Origin: Bacteroides sp.
GTDB lineage: Bacteria; Bacteroidota; Bacteroidia; Bacteroidales; Bacteroidaceae
Assembly (NCBI GenBank): GCA_021201335.1
Contig: JAJQFD010000010.1
Coordinates: forward strand, 1 to 64,000
Direction of reading: 5' to 3'
Length of the DNA: 64,000 bases
In this document: in pieces, positions 54,589 through 62,105 of the stretch
Layout of the letters: every line of letters starts with the position of its first letter
How positions within the stretch are numbered: the first letter of the stretch is position 1
Program-made: the position numbers and the translations under genes
Notes under the pieces: model-generated
Told to the model about the DNA's origin: nothing
Seen by the model: only the letters and a program-made list of their open reading frames with translations
The model's database searches: none

Positions 54589-54596
54589 CAAAAGTA
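54589..54596 (-). promoter_or_regulatory. -7 element of the symporter gene
   Basis: TACTTTTG on the minus strand, 22 bp before the restored ATG at 54566; supports 54566 as the true start. Confidence 0.5.
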
Positions 54597-54657
54597 ACAG
54601 AAAAAAGAATAAATCCCATCATTTATCACGAATAACTTATCATTCTAAATCAAAAAG

Positions 54658-55677
54658 TCAATTCTCAGGAGTAGGTTCACCAAAAGCATTTGCCCAAGCA
54701 AAGAATTCTTTTACCTTGTCTTCGTTCTCCTGAAGCCACTCATCGGACTTTTCGTCCATAGAACAGGTCACATACCGACACAATACTTCCATATACCCGC
54801 TATCACAAGCGGCATAAAACAACGGGGCATAATAAGCGGAACAGATATCATCCCTCAATTGCTTTACATCCACTTTATCTTTTACGGGATACACTGCCTG
54901 AAATACTTTCAATAATCTGTCGTAAGGAGCGGTTTTAATATTCTGCTTTTCTGCTTCCAATACATTCATAGCCATAAAACCCATCGAGATTGTAAGATAT
55001 AGGGTGGGTTGATGATCCGTTGGAACCAAAATATTAGTTCCCTTGCCAATGGAGAATAATTCCTCCAGGGCCGACTGTGAACGGGCTGTGAAAGGTTCCA
55101 CCATCAGGAAAAAGATATAATAAAAGAAAGCAGAAACGACATCTTCCTGTGCCAGATAAATCTTAACAACCTGCAGATTACTGGTTGGATGGGTAACATG
55201 TAACATTAAGGCGTTCTTGTAGTTTAATAATGCATCTTCCCATTCATTCATTCGGTGATGGGTCAAACCTTTGTTGTAATACAATAAATAATGTTCCCCT
55301 TGATTCAAAGCCTGATTATAGACTTTAAGAGCTTTCTCCGGTTGTCCCATATCGTCATAATTCGAACCGAGGATAATATAAATTGAGAGATCCAGCTTAG
55401 AATCTCCATTGGTTGATTCCAATGCCTTTTGTGCATATTCTATGCTTTCCTTATACTTCTTCAACATGGAGTAACTATAAGCAATTTCATAAAAGGCCTG
55501 TTTGGAATCAGCATTGATATCGAGTGCCTGCTCATAGGTTTTTATAGCATTCTCATATTCGCCCTGATCGTGAAGCTGGATACCTAAACGGATCAAACTT
55601 TCAAAAGCATCATTGTTTTGTGCCGTGGTTGTGTAAGTAATTGCTAGCAGCAAAAGGGAAAGCAAGCTTGTTTTCAT
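54658..55677 (-). CDS. Exported TPR-repeat protein
   Basis: A 339-residue protein from the Met that opens the signal peptide (MKTSLLSLLLLAITYTTTAQ); the longer frame starts inside the promoter. At least three tetratricopeptide repeats follow (about 30-165, for example GEYENAIKTYEQALDINADSKQAFYEIAYSYS and GQPEKALKVYNQALNQG), then a helical C-terminal domain. TPRs bind other proteins; the partner is unknown. Probably periplasmic. The leader holds a strong hairpin. Confidence 0.85.
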   Translation of the reverse strand: MKTSLLSLLLLAITYTTTAQNNDAFESLIRLGIQLHDQGEYENAIKTYEQALDINADSKQAFYEIAYSYSMLKKYKESIEYAQKALESTNGDSKLDLSIYIILGSNYDDMGQPEKALKVYNQALNQGEHYLLYYNKGLTHHRMNEWEDALLNYKNALMLHVTHPTSNLQVVKIYLAQEDVVSAFFYYIFFLMVEPFTARSQSALEELFSIGKGTNILVPTDHQPTLYLTISMGFMAMNVLEAEKQNIKTAPYDRLLKVFQAVYPVKDKVDVKQLRDDICSAYYAPLFYAACDSGYMEVLCRYVTCSMDEKSDEWLQENEDKVKEFFAWANAFGEPTPEN

Positions 55678-55699
55678 AAGTGGGTAGATTAAGAGAACC

Positions 55700-55766
55700 T
55701 GCTCATATTCTCTAGTGAATATGAGCACAGGATCTGGGTGAGACAGATAGTCGTTATACAAATATA
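55700..55766 (-). promoter_or_regulatory. TPR-gene promoter and hairpin leader
   Basis: The minus-strand -7 box TATATTTG (55759-55766) gives a leader of about 75 nt that contains a perfect 11-bp stem, TGCTCATATTC (55700-55710) with GAATATGAGCA (55717-55727), and a 6-nt loop. The hairpin ends 23 bp before the ATG. Confidence 0.5.
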
Positions 55767-55911
55767 GGTTTTTCTAAAGAAGAAAGAAATTATTTTCAAA
55801 TAATTACGCTGCCAACTGGAAATGCATCCAAAATCATGGAAAATAATCCTAAACTGAATATACAGGTTATGATACTATAAAAGAAAATATTCCAGGACGC
55901 AAAAGTTATTG

Positions 55912-55919
55912 TACATTTG
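55912..55919 (+). promoter_or_regulatory. -7 element of the second GH2 gene
   Basis: TACATTTG, about 60 bp before the GH2 ATG at 55980. Confidence 0.5.
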
Positions 55920-55979
55920 CAGGAATGAGACCATAACCAACTGCATAACCTGTCTATAAACGCATCTAAATAACCTAAT

Positions 55980-58421
55980 ATGAAATTCAAACTAGTACCA
56001 ATTCTTTCATTATTATGCTGCCTGAATACTTTATATGCGCAGCGCACTGAACAACTACTGGAGAAAAACTGGAAATTCAGCAAGGGAGATTTCCCCGAAG
56101 CAATGAATCCCGGGTTTAATGATTCCCGCTGGGAGACAGTAACCGTACCTCATGACTGGGCTATCTACGGTCCGTTCGACCGCGAACATGATCTGCAAAC
56201 TGTAGCGGTAACGCAAAACTTTGAAAAGGTTGCTTCCGTAAAAACTGGTCGCACCGGCGGACTTCCGTATGTAGGTATGGGTTGGTATCGGACGCAATTT
56301 ACAGTTAATAATAGTAATGACAGGCAAGTAACACTGATCTTCGACGGTGCCATGAGCGAAGCACGGGTATATGTCAATGGGAAAGAAGCCTGTTTCTGGC
56401 CTTTTGGATACAATACTTTTCACTGCAATGTTACTCACCTATTAAATGAAAGCGGAACTCCTAACCAATTGGCTGTCCGGTTGGAAAACAGACCTCAATC
56501 CTCCCGCTGGTATCCGGGAGCTGGGTTGTACCGGAATGTACATGTAGTCGTTACTGAGAAAGTTCATGTTCCGGTGTGGGGAACCTATATTACGACTCCG
56601 CATGTTTCTACTCAGTTTGCTTCCGTACGTTTGCAAACGAAGATTGAGAATGCCGGAGATGAAGAAGTACGGATACACACGGAAATACGTACGCCGGAGG
56701 GAACAATTGTTGCATCTAAAGATAATACCCGTAAAATCAACCACGGGCAGCCCTTCGAGCAGAACTTCCTGGTGGAGGCTCCTCAGTTATGGTCGCCCGA
56801 AACGCCTCATCTCTACCAAGCCGTATCTAAAGTGTATGTAGAGGAACAATTGGTAGATGAATATACCACCCGTTTTGGTATTCGACAGATTGAAATTATA
56901 GCTGATAAAGGATTCTATCTGAACGGCCAGCATCGTAAATTCCAGGGTGTATGTAATCATCATGATCTGGGACCATTAGGAGCTGCCGTTAACACCGCCG
57001 CTTTACGTCGCCAGCTTACCTTACTGAAAGATATGGGGTGCGATGCAATCCGTACGGCACACAATATGCCTGCTCCCGAATTGGTGGAACTTTGCGATGA
57101 AATGGGATTTATGATGATGGTTGAACCTTTCGACGAATGGGATATTGCCAAATGCCAAAACGGTTATCATCGTTTCTTCAACGAATGGGCAGAGAAAGAC
57201 ATGGTGAACATGTTGCATAATTACCGGAACAATCCTTGTGTGGTAATGTGGAGTATTGGTAATGAAGTACCGACTCAATGTAAACCAGAAGGATACAAAG
57301 TCGCTTCTTTCTTACAAGACATCTGCCACCGGGAAGATCCGACCCGTCCGGTAACGTGTGGGATGGATCAGGTGACTTGTGTACTTAATAATGGCTTTGC
57401 TGCGATGATTGATGTGCCGGGATTGAATTACCGTGCGCACCGTTATTTGGAAACTTACAAGAAGTTACCTCAAAATATTGTTCTGGGTTCTGAAACGGCT
57501 TCTACTGTTAGTTCGCGAGGCGTGTACAAGTTTCCGGTAGAAAAGAAACCGGATGCCAAGTATGAAGACCACCAATGTTCCTCCTATGATATGGAGTATT
57601 GCTCCTGGGCCAACTTACCGGATGATGACTTTGCCCTTGCTGATGATTATCCGTGGACGATCGGACAATTCGTGTGGACAGGCTTTGATTATCTCGGAGA
57701 GCCATCTCCGTATGATACGGATGCATGGCCGAATCATAGTTCTGTGTTTGGTATTATCGACTTGGCAAGCATCCCGAAAGATCGTTACTATCTGTATCGC
57801 AGCCTCTGGAATAAAGTATCGAACACTTTGCATGTCTTGCCTCATTGGACTTGGGAAGGACGTGAAGGAGAAATCACTCCTGTATTTGTTTACACCAATT
57901 ATCCCAGTGCTGAGATATTTATCAATGGCAAAAGCTACGGAAAGAAAAGCAAAAGCAACGAAACCTTACAGCATCGTTACCGTCTGATGTGGATGGATGT
58001 AGTTTATGAACCGGGCGAATTGAAAGTGGTAGCTTATGACAAAGCAGGTAAAGCAGTAGAAGAAAAGATCGTTCGTACCGCCGGAGCTCCTCATCACCTG
58101 GAAGTGATTGCCGATAGAAATGAAATCTCGGCTGATGGTAAAGACCTGGCTTATCTTACCATACGTGTAGTTGATAAAGATGGTAATCTCTGTCCGCATG
58201 ATGGAAGACTGGTTAACTTTTCCGTAAAGGGAGCTGGTAAATACCGTGCAGCGGCTAATGGGGATGCTACCTGTTTAGACCCGTTTCATCTTCCTCAAAT
58301 GCATGCTTTCAGCGGACAGTTAACGGCGATTGTTCAGGCAGGCGAAACAGCAGGAAGCATTCAGTTTGAAGCCAGAGCTAAGGAACTCAAGAGTGGTAAA
58401 CTGATTATGAAAGCACAATAA
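55980..58421 (+). CDS. GH2 beta-galactosidase/beta-glycosidase with C-terminal sandwich domains
   Basis: An 813-residue exported enzyme (signal peptide ending NTLYA). The N-terminal sugar-binding domain has WETVTVPHDWAIYGPFDREHD and RWYPGAGLYRNVHVV; the barrel has MWSIGNEVPTQ (acid/base Glu429) and LGSETASTVSS (nucleophile Glu505). A DUF4982-like domain and an Ig-like domain (DRNEISADGKDLAYLTIRVVDKDG) end it. These features fit Bacteroidetes beta-galactosidases. It stands alone, away from the mannan locus, with its own promoter. Confidence 0.9.
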   Translation: MKFKLVPILSLLCCLNTLYAQRTEQLLEKNWKFSKGDFPEAMNPGFNDSRWETVTVPHDWAIYGPFDREHDLQTVAVTQNFEKVASVKTGRTGGLPYVGMGWYRTQFTVNNSNDRQVTLIFDGAMSEARVYVNGKEACFWPFGYNTFHCNVTHLLNESGTPNQLAVRLENRPQSSRWYPGAGLYRNVHVVVTEKVHVPVWGTYITTPHVSTQFASVRLQTKIENAGDEEVRIHTEIRTPEGTIVASKDNTRKINHGQPFEQNFLVEAPQLWSPETPHLYQAVSKVYVEEQLVDEYTTRFGIRQIEIIADKGFYLNGQHRKFQGVCNHHDLGPLGAAVNTAALRRQLTLLKDMGCDAIRTAHNMPAPELVELCDEMGFMMMVEPFDEWDIAKCQNGYHRFFNEWAEKDMVNMLHNYRNNPCVVMWSIGNEVPTQCKPEGYKVASFLQDICHREDPTRPVTCGMDQVTCVLNNGFAAMIDVPGLNYRAHRYLETYKKLPQNIVLGSETASTVSSRGVYKFPVEKKPDAKYEDHQCSSYDMEYCSWANLPDDDFALADDYPWTIGQFVWTGFDYLGEPSPYDTDAWPNHSSVFGIIDLASIPKDRYYLYRSLWNKVSNTLHVLPHWTWEGREGEITPVFVYTNYPSAEIFINGKSYGKKSKSNETLQHRYRLMWMDVVYEPGELKVVAYDKAGKAVEEKIVRTAGAPHHLEVIADRNEISADGKDLAYLTIRVVDKDGNLCPHDGRLVNFSVKGAGKYRAAANGDATCLDPFHLPQMHAFSGQLTAIVQAGETAGSIQFEARAKELKSGKLIMKAQ

Positions 58422-58430
58422 GTGAACTTA

Positions 58431-58466
58431 CGTAGGGGCATCACTTGTTGATGCCCTAGGCCTACG
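58431..58466. repeat. REP-like hairpin
   Basis: Inner stem GGGCATCA (58436-58443) with TGATGCCC (58449-58456) and outer CGTAGG (58431-58436) with CCTACG (58461-58466). Hairpins beginning GTAGGGGC are common between Bacteroides genes; it may act as a terminator for the GH2 gene. Confidence 0.55.
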
Positions 58467-58576
58467 GGTTTATATCAAATATTCTGCGATAATTTCATAC
58501 TATATTTAAACTAACTTCCTATATTTGCTGTTTACCATATGAATAGTTAGAAAATACAGGATTAAATTCGTTTACT

Positions 58577-59137
58577 ATGTTTGAAATCTTTAGTACCTAT
58601 CCTTGGCTACTGCCTGTCGTCATCTTTTTCGGTCGTATCTGTGATGTAACTTTGGGAACATTGCGCATTATTTTTGTTTCCAAAGGAGAGCGTAAAAAAG
58701 CCCCCATCGTAGGTTTCTTTGAAGTTTTTATCTGGGTGGTCATTATATCACAAATTTTCTCCAATGCCAACGACATTGTTGCCTACCTGGCTTATGCCGG
58801 CGGATATGCAGCAGGAAATTACGTTGGCATACTTGTAGAAAATAAAATTGCCTTTGGTTTCCAATTGTTCCGGGTATATACTAAAAAGAACGGAGCAGAA
58901 CTGATGCAAATATTAAACAAGAATGGCTTCGGCTCTACACTGATCCGGGGAGAAGGAGCTATCTCGGAAGTGGATATCATCGAAACGGTAGTGAGCCGTA
59001 AAACCAATAAGAAAGTGATTCATATCATCGATGATTTTGATAAGAACGCTTTCTACCTGATTGAAGATATACGTTCCAAACAAAAAGGAATATTTGCTCT
59101 CAATACAGCAGCCGGTATGCCAAGACTGGGAAAATAA
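58577..59137 (+). CDS. UPF0316 (DUF5698/DUF2179) membrane protein
   Basis: A 186-residue inner-membrane protein. Three hydrophobic segments fill the first ~95 residues (PWLLPVVIFFGRICDVTLGTLRIIFVSKGERKKAPIVGFFEVFIWVVIISQIF), followed by a soluble DUF2179-like domain (NKNGFGSTLIRGEGAISEVDIIETVVSRK). The family is widespread but its role is unknown. It is convergent with the GH43 gene, 7 bp apart at the stops. Confidence 0.88.
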   Translation: MFEIFSTYPWLLPVVIFFGRICDVTLGTLRIIFVSKGERKKAPIVGFFEVFIWVVIISQIFSNANDIVAYLAYAGGYAAGNYVGILVENKIAFGFQLFRVYTKKNGAELMQILNKNGFGSTLIRGEGAISEVDIIETVVSRKTNKKVIHIIDDFDKNAFYLIEDIRSKQKGIFALNTAAGMPRLGK

Positions 59138-59144
59138 ACGCAAA

Positions 59145-60140
59145 CTACCTCAGTGGGTTAGCCTCTACTCCCTCGAATGTCATAACCACGGGTTCTATGA
59201 ATCCATCTTTATCAAAATGCATTTCCTCAATACATGTGGCTCTGTGGTTCCCATCTGTGTCTCCCAACGGATGGCGATGGTAAACGATATAGTATTTATC
59301 CGACTTCGGTTCATATATAACTGAATTATGCCCTGCTCCCGTAGCAACGGTAGGATCCTGTTGCAATATCTTCCCGATTCTTTTAAAGGGACCGAGCGGA
59401 TTGTCGGCAATTGCATAGGCTACGGAATAATCAGGGCCTGTCCATCCTCCTTCCGACCACATGAAATAGTATTTACCTTCCCGTATAAACATAAAGGGAC
59501 CTTCCACATAATTCTCTGGGGTGATTTCCTTAAAGATAGTTCCGTCTTCAAATGGAATGAATCCTGTAAACTCATCATTCAACCGGGCTACATTGCAATG
59601 TAGCCAACCACCGTAATAGATGTAGTAGCTACCATCTTTGTCTTTGAACACAAACTGATCGATGGGTTGAGCACCATTTATGATTTTATCAATCAGTGGT
59701 TTACCCAAAAGATCCTTGTAGGGACCTTCAGGTCTGCTGGCAACAGCAACACCTATCCCTCCTACTTCCTCGTTACTTTGGATATCATTTCCTGCAAAGA
59801 AAAGAAAATATTGATCTCCTTTCTTTACGATGGCAGGTGCCCACATAGCGCGCCAAATCCATTTGACTTCCGTATTATCAATAATCCGTTCATGCTTTGT
59901 CCAGTTAACTAAGTCGGGAGAAGAGAAAGCATCGAGAAACAGTTGCTTTTCATACTTATCGGAATAAGTGGGATATATCCAATATTTATCTCCGAATATA
60001 ATGCCTTCCGGATCTGCATACCAACCCTCGAAAACCGGATTACCGGATTTCTTTTTACCCGCTGTTTGTCCACTCTCTTGACCTTTCGCATACAATGCAA
60101 TTAAACTGATAATACATAGTAGCACTATATTTTTTCTCAT
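59145..60140 (-). CDS. GH43 glycosidase
   Basis: A 331-residue exported five-bladed propeller enzyme (signal peptide ending LYAKGQ). Catalytic residues fit GH43: general base Asp43 (WYADPEG), pKa-modulating Asp161 (AQPIDQF) and acid Glu213 (NYVEGPF). Family members act on arabinose- or xylose-containing glycans; some act on galactans. Stands alone with a -7 box TATATTTG at 60175-60182 on this strand. Confidence 0.88.
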   Translation of the reverse strand: MRKNIVLLCIISLIALYAKGQESGQTAGKKKSGNPVFEGWYADPEGIIFGDKYWIYPTYSDKYEKQLFLDAFSSPDLVNWTKHERIIDNTEVKWIWRAMWAPAIVKKGDQYFLFFAGNDIQSNEEVGGIGVAVASRPEGPYKDLLGKPLIDKIINGAQPIDQFVFKDKDGSYYIYYGGWLHCNVARLNDEFTGFIPFEDGTIFKEITPENYVEGPFMFIREGKYYFMWSEGGWTGPDYSVAYAIADNPLGPFKRIGKILQQDPTVATGAGHNSVIYEPKSDKYYIVYHRHPLGDTDGNHRATCIEEMHFDKDGFIEPVVMTFEGVEANPLR

Positions 60141-60174
60141 ACGTTCATTATTCTTTTATGGGTATCTAATTCCG

Positions 60175-60182
60175 CAAATATA
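60175..60182 (-). promoter_or_regulatory. -7 element of the GH43 gene
   Basis: TATATTTG on the minus strand, 35 bp before the GH43 ATG. Confidence 0.5.
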
Positions 60183-60368
60183 ATTATTCCTTACTAAAAT
60201 AAGACCTTTCGGATCCTCCCAATTTATCTGATTGAAAATTAGGATTGAGTTTTTTTCAAAAGAATCGAGTTTTTTTTCAAAAGCTTGCAACCAAACCACC
60301 CGGTTCATACGTCTATATTACAAAGGCTGCCTTTAAAGTAGACAATAAACAATAGAGTATTAACATAA

Positions 60369-60611
60369 ATGATTATCACCATGCGTACCATATTTGCAAT
60401 ACCCGGTCTTCTACTGAGCTTTCTCAGTTTGTTTTTCATGTTTCTGGCCATGATTCCTTTCTTAGGGTGGTTCAACTGGCTTAATATTCCTCTTGCAGTG
60501 GTCGCATTGCTTTTTTCCCTTATCGGCGGTTCACGCACAGGAGTAACCATTAGTGTTGTGGTTATTTTACTGGGAATATTCCGATTGCAAATGGGATGGG
60601 GTATTATTTAG
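60369..60611 (+). CDS. Small two-span membrane protein
   Basis: An 80-residue protein (or 76 from ATG 60381): two hydrophobic stretches, IPGLLLSFLSLFFMFLAMIPFLGW and LNIPLAVVALLFSLIGG, then a third hydrophobic segment VTISVVVILLGIFRLQMG. No signal of enzymatic function. Small proteins of this type are common in Bacteroidales; function unknown. Confidence 0.7.
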   Translation: MIITMRTIFAIPGLLLSFLSLFFMFLAMIPFLGWFNWLNIPLAVVALLFSLIGGSRTGVTISVVVILLGIFRLQMGWGII

Positions 60612-60672
60612 TACCGGTGTTCTCATACAAAAAAGATTTTAAAGAATATCCATATTTATTTTATATATCTTC

Positions 60673-60722
60673 AAGGCATCTCATTCATTGACGATTTGTC
60701 AAAATGATAAATGAGATGCCTT
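60673..60722 (+). terminator. Terminator hairpin
   Basis: AAGGCATCTCATT (60673-60685) pairs with AATGAGATGCCTT (60710-60722) over 13 bp, followed by TCTTTTGC. It ends the small membrane-protein transcript. Confidence 0.65.
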
Positions 60723-60729
60723 TCTTTTG

Positions 60730-61357
60730 CTTTATTTCTGTACTTGAATCAGAGAGAAGGGAAAAAACGGATTATAGAGCGATTCAAGAAATACAGAATG
60801 CCAGCAGAAACCTCCCTTTTAAAACAAAAAAGACAAGTTATCAATCCCTCTAAAAGCTAAAAGGAAATGATTCTTCCGAAACGACCTCTTTTTATTACTC
60901 CAGAACCTTTCTTCTGCTAAGATCAAATAGAAATAAGCCTTCCCAAATCGTATCATTTACATTTAAAATAAGCATTTAAAATCGGAAAAATAAACATCCC
61001 GATCTGAAGATACCGGCTTTTCTACTCAAAGAAACCGCAACTTGGGGCAAATACAATAAGCATTTCATCAATATGCAATAAGCAAATTACCTCATTCTTA
61101 TAGGGATTTAATGGTAAGATAGGTGCTTTCTTGCGGTAATTCCAGTAGCAATTCCTTTCTATTTCAGTCTTTCCAGAAGCATAACCGGTTACAAAAAAGA
61201 GTTATAAACGATATTAATGATACCAGAATATCGATTTCTTTAAAATATTGATATTAGGGGGCGTTTAATAAATCTGTGTTGGATGAGATATAACTAAAAT
61301 AGGCCATCCTACTGAAATAGTAAAGAATTTAATGTGAAATATGAATGATATTTCCCC
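60730..61357. other. Intergenic region without a recognisable gene
   Basis: About 630 bp of AT-rich sequence. No ORF with protein-like composition and no tRNA-like fold is seen. GGGGGCGTTTAATAAATCTG at 61257-61276 has the look of an insertion-sequence end, but no partner end or transposase is found. Confidence 0.4.
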
Positions 61358-62036
61358 ATGAAGAATTATCTTTACGCTCTCTTAACTTTTACATCTTTGT
61401 TAATGAGTAGAACATCCACACCGTCCATCTGTATAAACAAGGAAGATATTAATTTACTCAACGCCTTCTTTGTGGGAAAGATAACAGAAATCAGTGACAA
61501 GGAAATTGTAGTGCAAAGAAGTTTTTCCAGACAGCGAAAGAATGCAGCCTGGGTCTTTTCCATACTATTTTCCTTATTTGCAGTTTATAATACCCTTTCC
61601 CTTATCGACCTATGGCGGGATGGATATGCAAACGGGTTGTTTATTGCTTTGTTCTTATTGGTTCTTTTACCCTTTTATGTTTTGTTTGCCGCCATTCCCT
61701 ATCGGATTCTTTTTTTTGCCCGACAAGCAGTTTGTGATCCTGGACAGAGAACATCAAAAAGTAACGTTTCCTCGCCATGATTTCTCTATGGAACATATTA
61801 CATGCAGTTATGAAGACACGAATTGTTGGTACCAGAATCCGGGTAGAAACTCAATATATTACGCTACCGGATTTAAAACAGATAGCCGCTTTTTCAATAA
61901 GATATTAATATATAAGGCGGCACCCAATCAGAATCATAATACTTCTTTAATTATACAGTTCTGGGATTATATCAGTTGTTATATGAATAAAGAAGGAGAA
62001 CTACCACCGGGTTCTGTTTTTGATAAATACCGGTAA
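61358..62036 (+). pseudogene. Two-span membrane protein, frameshifted at a run of eight T
   Basis: Frame one (61358-61780) gives a signal-like start, VGKITEISDKEIVVQRSF and two membrane segments (AWVFSILFSLFAVYNTLSLID and LFIALFLLVLLPFYVLFAAIPY), then falls into nonsense after RILFF. With one base less in T8 (61710-61717) it continues RILFLPDKQFVILDREHQKVTFPRHDF to SVFDKYR at 62036, about 225 residues in total. The C-terminal soluble part looks well conserved. Family not recognised. Confidence 0.75.
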
Positions 62037-62105
62037 TAGTTCCCCTACAAATCAGTTTCTCTCTCAGTTAAGATTGATAACTTTTATATTCCATTACAGA
62101 AATCA

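Noticed and set aside
61257..61276. Insertion-sequence end
   Set aside because: Only one end-like sequence is visible, with no inverted partner, target duplication or transposase.
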